6,113 nt of DNA, from NCBI GenBank assembly GCA_013698215.1, contig JACCVJ010000300.1, positions 1 through 6,113 on the forward strand, given 5' to 3'. Positions 4,970 through 6,113 of this stretch are shown piece by piece (the stretch's first letter is position 1; each line of letters begins with the position of its first letter). The notes under the pieces were generated by a model. That model was given only the letters and a program-made list of their open reading frames with translations, was not told the origin of the DNA and did no database searches. Position numbers and translations under genes: made by a program. The stretch is from Tatlockia sp. (lineage in GTDB: Bacteria > Cyanobacteriota > Cyanobacteriia > Cyanobacteriales > Chroococcidiopsidaceae).

Positions 4970-5494
4970 ATGCGCCTAGCTACCACAATTGAAGCCATCC
5001 TTTACTTGAAAGGTCAGCCCCTAACTATTACCGAGATCGCCGAATATGCAAAAAGCGATCGCCAAAGCGTAGAATACGCCCTAATTGAACTCATAGACGA
5101 CTACGCCCACCGCGATACCGCCCTTAATGTTGTTGAAACTGATTCTAGCTACAGCCTACAATTGCGCGCAGATTTTCAACCCTTAGTACAAGCTTTGATT
5201 CCTTTAGAATTAGGTGTTGGCGCTTTACGCACTTTGGCTGCGATCGCTCTCTATTCCCCGATTAGTCAAACTCAATTAGTTGATTTGCGTGGCTCTGGGG
5301 CTTATCAGCACGTCCAAGAATTAGTAGAACTAGGTTTTATCCGCAAACGCCGACAAGCCGATTCTCGCTCTCACCTGCTGTCGCTAACGCCAAAATTTAA
5401 TCAGTATTTTCAAACGGAACAATTGCCCCAAGAATTACTTGCAAGCTTACCCCAGCAATTAGAAATAGAATTTGCCGCAACAAATCCTAACTAA
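4970..5494 (+). CDS. scpB: SMC-Scp complex subunit ScpB
   Basis: From the ATG at 4970 the product has 174 residues, in the normal ScpB range. ScpB is the winged-helix (kite) subunit that dimerises and binds ScpA, which bridges the SMC ATPase heads for chromosome condensation and segregation in the cytoplasm. The first winged helix is about 1-75, beginning MRLATTIEAILYLKGQPLTI, matching the family's E-A-x-L-F/Y-x-x-G-x-P-L start. The second is about 80-150, with GALRTLAAIALYSPISQTQL, the family RG motif (LRGSGAYQHVQELVELGFI) and LLSLTPKFNQYF. The C-terminal tail is short. The frame opens further upstream with a TTG at 4919, but that codon lies inside the inverted repeat at 4912-4952 and the added residues do not look like ScpB. 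Smc and scpA are not in the window. Sequence is more diverged than in firmicute ScpB. Confidence 0.87.
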   Translation: MRLATTIEAILYLKGQPLTITEIAEYAKSDRQSVEYALIELIDDYAHRDTALNVVETDSSYSLQLRADFQPLVQALIPLELGVGALRTLAAIALYSPISQTQLVDLRGSGAYQHVQELVELGFIRKRRQADSRSHLLSLTPKFNQYFQTEQLPQELLASLPQQLEIEFAATNPN

Positions 5495-5543
5495 ACATAT
5501 GTAATAATTAATACAATTTAAGCGTAAAAACTAATTAAGAATA

Positions 5544-5576
5544 GGCTTTATAAGCCGCAACATCTAAAATAGATGT
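5544..5576. repeat. Two adjacent small palindromes downstream of scpB
   Basis: GGCTT (5544-5548) and AAGCC (5552-5556) form a 5-bp stem with a 3-nt loop. ACATCTA (5560-5566) and TAGATGT (5570-5576) form a perfect 7-bp stem with loop AAA. TATAAA follows directly (5576-5581), so the second palindrome overlaps a possible -10 box for the DUF760 gene. The pair could end scpB transcription, though no T tract follows, or bind a regulator. Confidence 0.35.
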
Positions 5577-5619
5577 ATAAAATCTCAACAATTCTCCTGT
5601 GGTAGGTTGCCGTTTTAAG

Positions 5620-5644
5620 CGATCTTAGGTCACAGTAGAGATCG
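5620..5644 (+). repeat. Inverted repeat in the leader of the DUF760 gene
   Basis: CGATCT (5620-5625) and AGATCG (5639-5644) are perfectly complementary with a 13-nt spacer, ending 17 nt before the ATG at 5662. It may form a leader hairpin or an operator. The stem is short and one arm overlaps a partial HIP1 sequence (GCGATC), so chance is possible. The rest of the 167-bp gap (5495-5661) is AT-rich and without a recognisable RNA gene. Confidence 0.25.
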
Positions 5645-5661
5645 ATTATCTAAAATTACAC

Positions 5662-6006
5662 ATGGTTTTTAATTCTGACTTTCTCAGCGACAACGCCCAA
5701 GAAGACCGAGTAAACCCACTGTTAAAATATCTCCAAAGTCAGTCTCCAGAGATTTTGTCTCATGTGGCTAGGTCTGCAAGCCCGGAAATCAAGCAAATAA
5801 TTTCTCACAACGTTCAAGGGCTAGTGGGGATGATGCCATCGGAACATTTTAATGTCAAGATTAGCACCGACAAAGACAATTTAGCCGGATTACTAGCCTC
5901 AGCAATGATGACAGGCTACTTTTTGCGCCAGATGGAACAAAGAATGCACTTAGAAGATTTGGCGGACTCGGTAGCGCCACCGATTGACCCTTTAAGTAAA
6001 GATTAG
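5662..6006 (+). CDS. DUF760 domain-containing protein
   Basis: The product has 114 residues with no signal peptide or membrane segment, so it is likely cytoplasmic. The core runs from NPLLKYLQSQSPEILSHVAR (about 18-37) through SPEIKQIISHNVQGLVGMMP (40-59) to LAGLLASAMMTGYFLRQMEQ (74-93), and matches the conserved DUF760 pattern found in cyanobacteria and plant plastids as I recall it. The acidic tail ends DPLSKD. Predicted structure is mostly helical. Its molecular function is not established; plant DUF760 members are known mainly as plastid proteins. The ATG at 5662 has no Shine-Dalgarno sequence but is preceded by TAAAAT and small inverted repeats. Its stop is 2 bp from the stop of the converging right-edge gene, leaving no room for a terminator between them. 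Confidence 0.85.
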   Translation: MVFNSDFLSDNAQEDRVNPLLKYLQSQSPEILSHVARSASPEIKQIISHNVQGLVGMMPSEHFNVKISTDKDNLAGLLASAMMTGYFLRQMEQRMHLEDLADSVAPPIDPLSKD

Positions 6007-6008
6007 TT

Positions 6009-6113
6009 CTAGCGCGGACGACCTAAAGTAGTGATGTAGATAGCAGCCTCGTCAAGGGGAATGCCTAAAATTTCATTAACGCGATCGTCAAAAAACCCGG
6101 CAATCCCGCTTAC
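6009..6113 (-). CDS. C-terminal end of a SagB/ThcOx-type nitroreductase-like protein (partial)
   Basis: Reading the minus strand from the window edge gives 34 residues and then TAG at 6011-6009: VSGIAGFFDDRVNEILGIPL followed by DEAAIYITTLGRPR. The pattern G-F/A-F-x-D-x-x-V-N-x-L-L-G-hydrophobic, then E-A-A-hydrophobic-Y and a terminal G-x-P, is how SagB/ThcOx-family FMN oxidoreductases usually end (the last helix and strand of the nitroreductase fold). Members include peptide-maturation dehydrogenases, but many cyanobacterial ones are uncharacterised, and too little is visible to say which this is. It converges on the DUF760 gene. Confidence 0.6.
   Translation of the reverse strand, partial: VSGIAGFFDDRVNEILGIPLDEAAIYITTLGRPR

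Larger units (their letters stand above)
87..5247. repeat. HIP1 octamers (nine copies of GCGATCGC)
   Basis: GCGATCGC starts at 87, 1255, 1336, 2133, 2310, 2643, 3349, 5055 and 5240. All nine lie inside coding regions, on both sides of the gene orientation changes. HIP1 is a highly over-represented palindrome in many cyanobacterial chromosomes, so it marks the taxon and argues that these genes are long-term residents rather than recent imports. No HIP1 copy lies in the segment 3357-5054 that holds most of the cyclophilin gene. Confidence 0.9.

Noticed and set aside
1..6113. CRISPR array, tRNA or rRNA gene, insertion sequence, or toxin-antitoxin pair
   Set aside because: No regularly spaced direct repeats, no tRNA-like cloverleaf or rRNA stretch, no transposase-like frame with terminal repeats, and no paired small toxin/antitoxin frames were seen.

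Overview
The window looks like chromosomal DNA of a cyanobacterium. The octamer GCGATCGC (HIP1, typical of many cyanobacterial genomes) occurs nine times in 6.1 kb. Gene content agrees: a TLP40/CYP38-like thylakoid-lumen cyclophilin, a DUF760 protein, a DUF2993 protein, and efp next to accB. The sequence does not fix the genus. All functions below were read from the sequence and from memory of the families; no database search was run.

Layout, left to right. At 1-439 (minus) is the N-terminal part of a GNAT acetyltransferase that runs off the left edge and starts at GTG behind a strong AGGAGG. A gap of about 180 bp contains a startless, protein-like open frame that may be a gene remnant. At 619-2026 (plus) are two tightly linked genes, a DUF2993 protein and a membrane-anchored GerMN-domain protein, followed by a terminator-like hairpin. 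At 2073-3651 (minus), in transcription order, are efp, accB and an ArsR-family regulator. The regulator has an inverted repeat running from its likely transcription start into its start codon. Divergent from efp, at 3764-5494 (plus), are the cyclophilin gene and scpB, separated by a 12-bp perfect inverted repeat. At 5662-6006 (plus) is a DUF760 gene preceded by small palindromes. Its stop lies 2 bp from the stop of a minus-strand gene entering from the right edge, whose last 34 residues look like a SagB/ThcOx-type nitroreductase.

Most genes are housekeeping: translation of polyproline stretches (EF-P), the first step of fatty acid synthesis (AccB), chromosome segregation (ScpB) and photosystem assembly in the lumen (cyclophilin). 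The DUF2993-GerMN pair is probably exported or envelope-associated and is functionally undefined. I found no CRISPR array, insertion sequence, tRNA, rRNA, prophage or toxin-antitoxin module, and no convincing new multi-gene system. The points most worth a second look are the arsR operator candidate with its cysteine-bearing regulator, the hairpin before scpB, the altered active site of the cyclophilin, the DUF2993-GerMN pair and the remnant-like frame before it.
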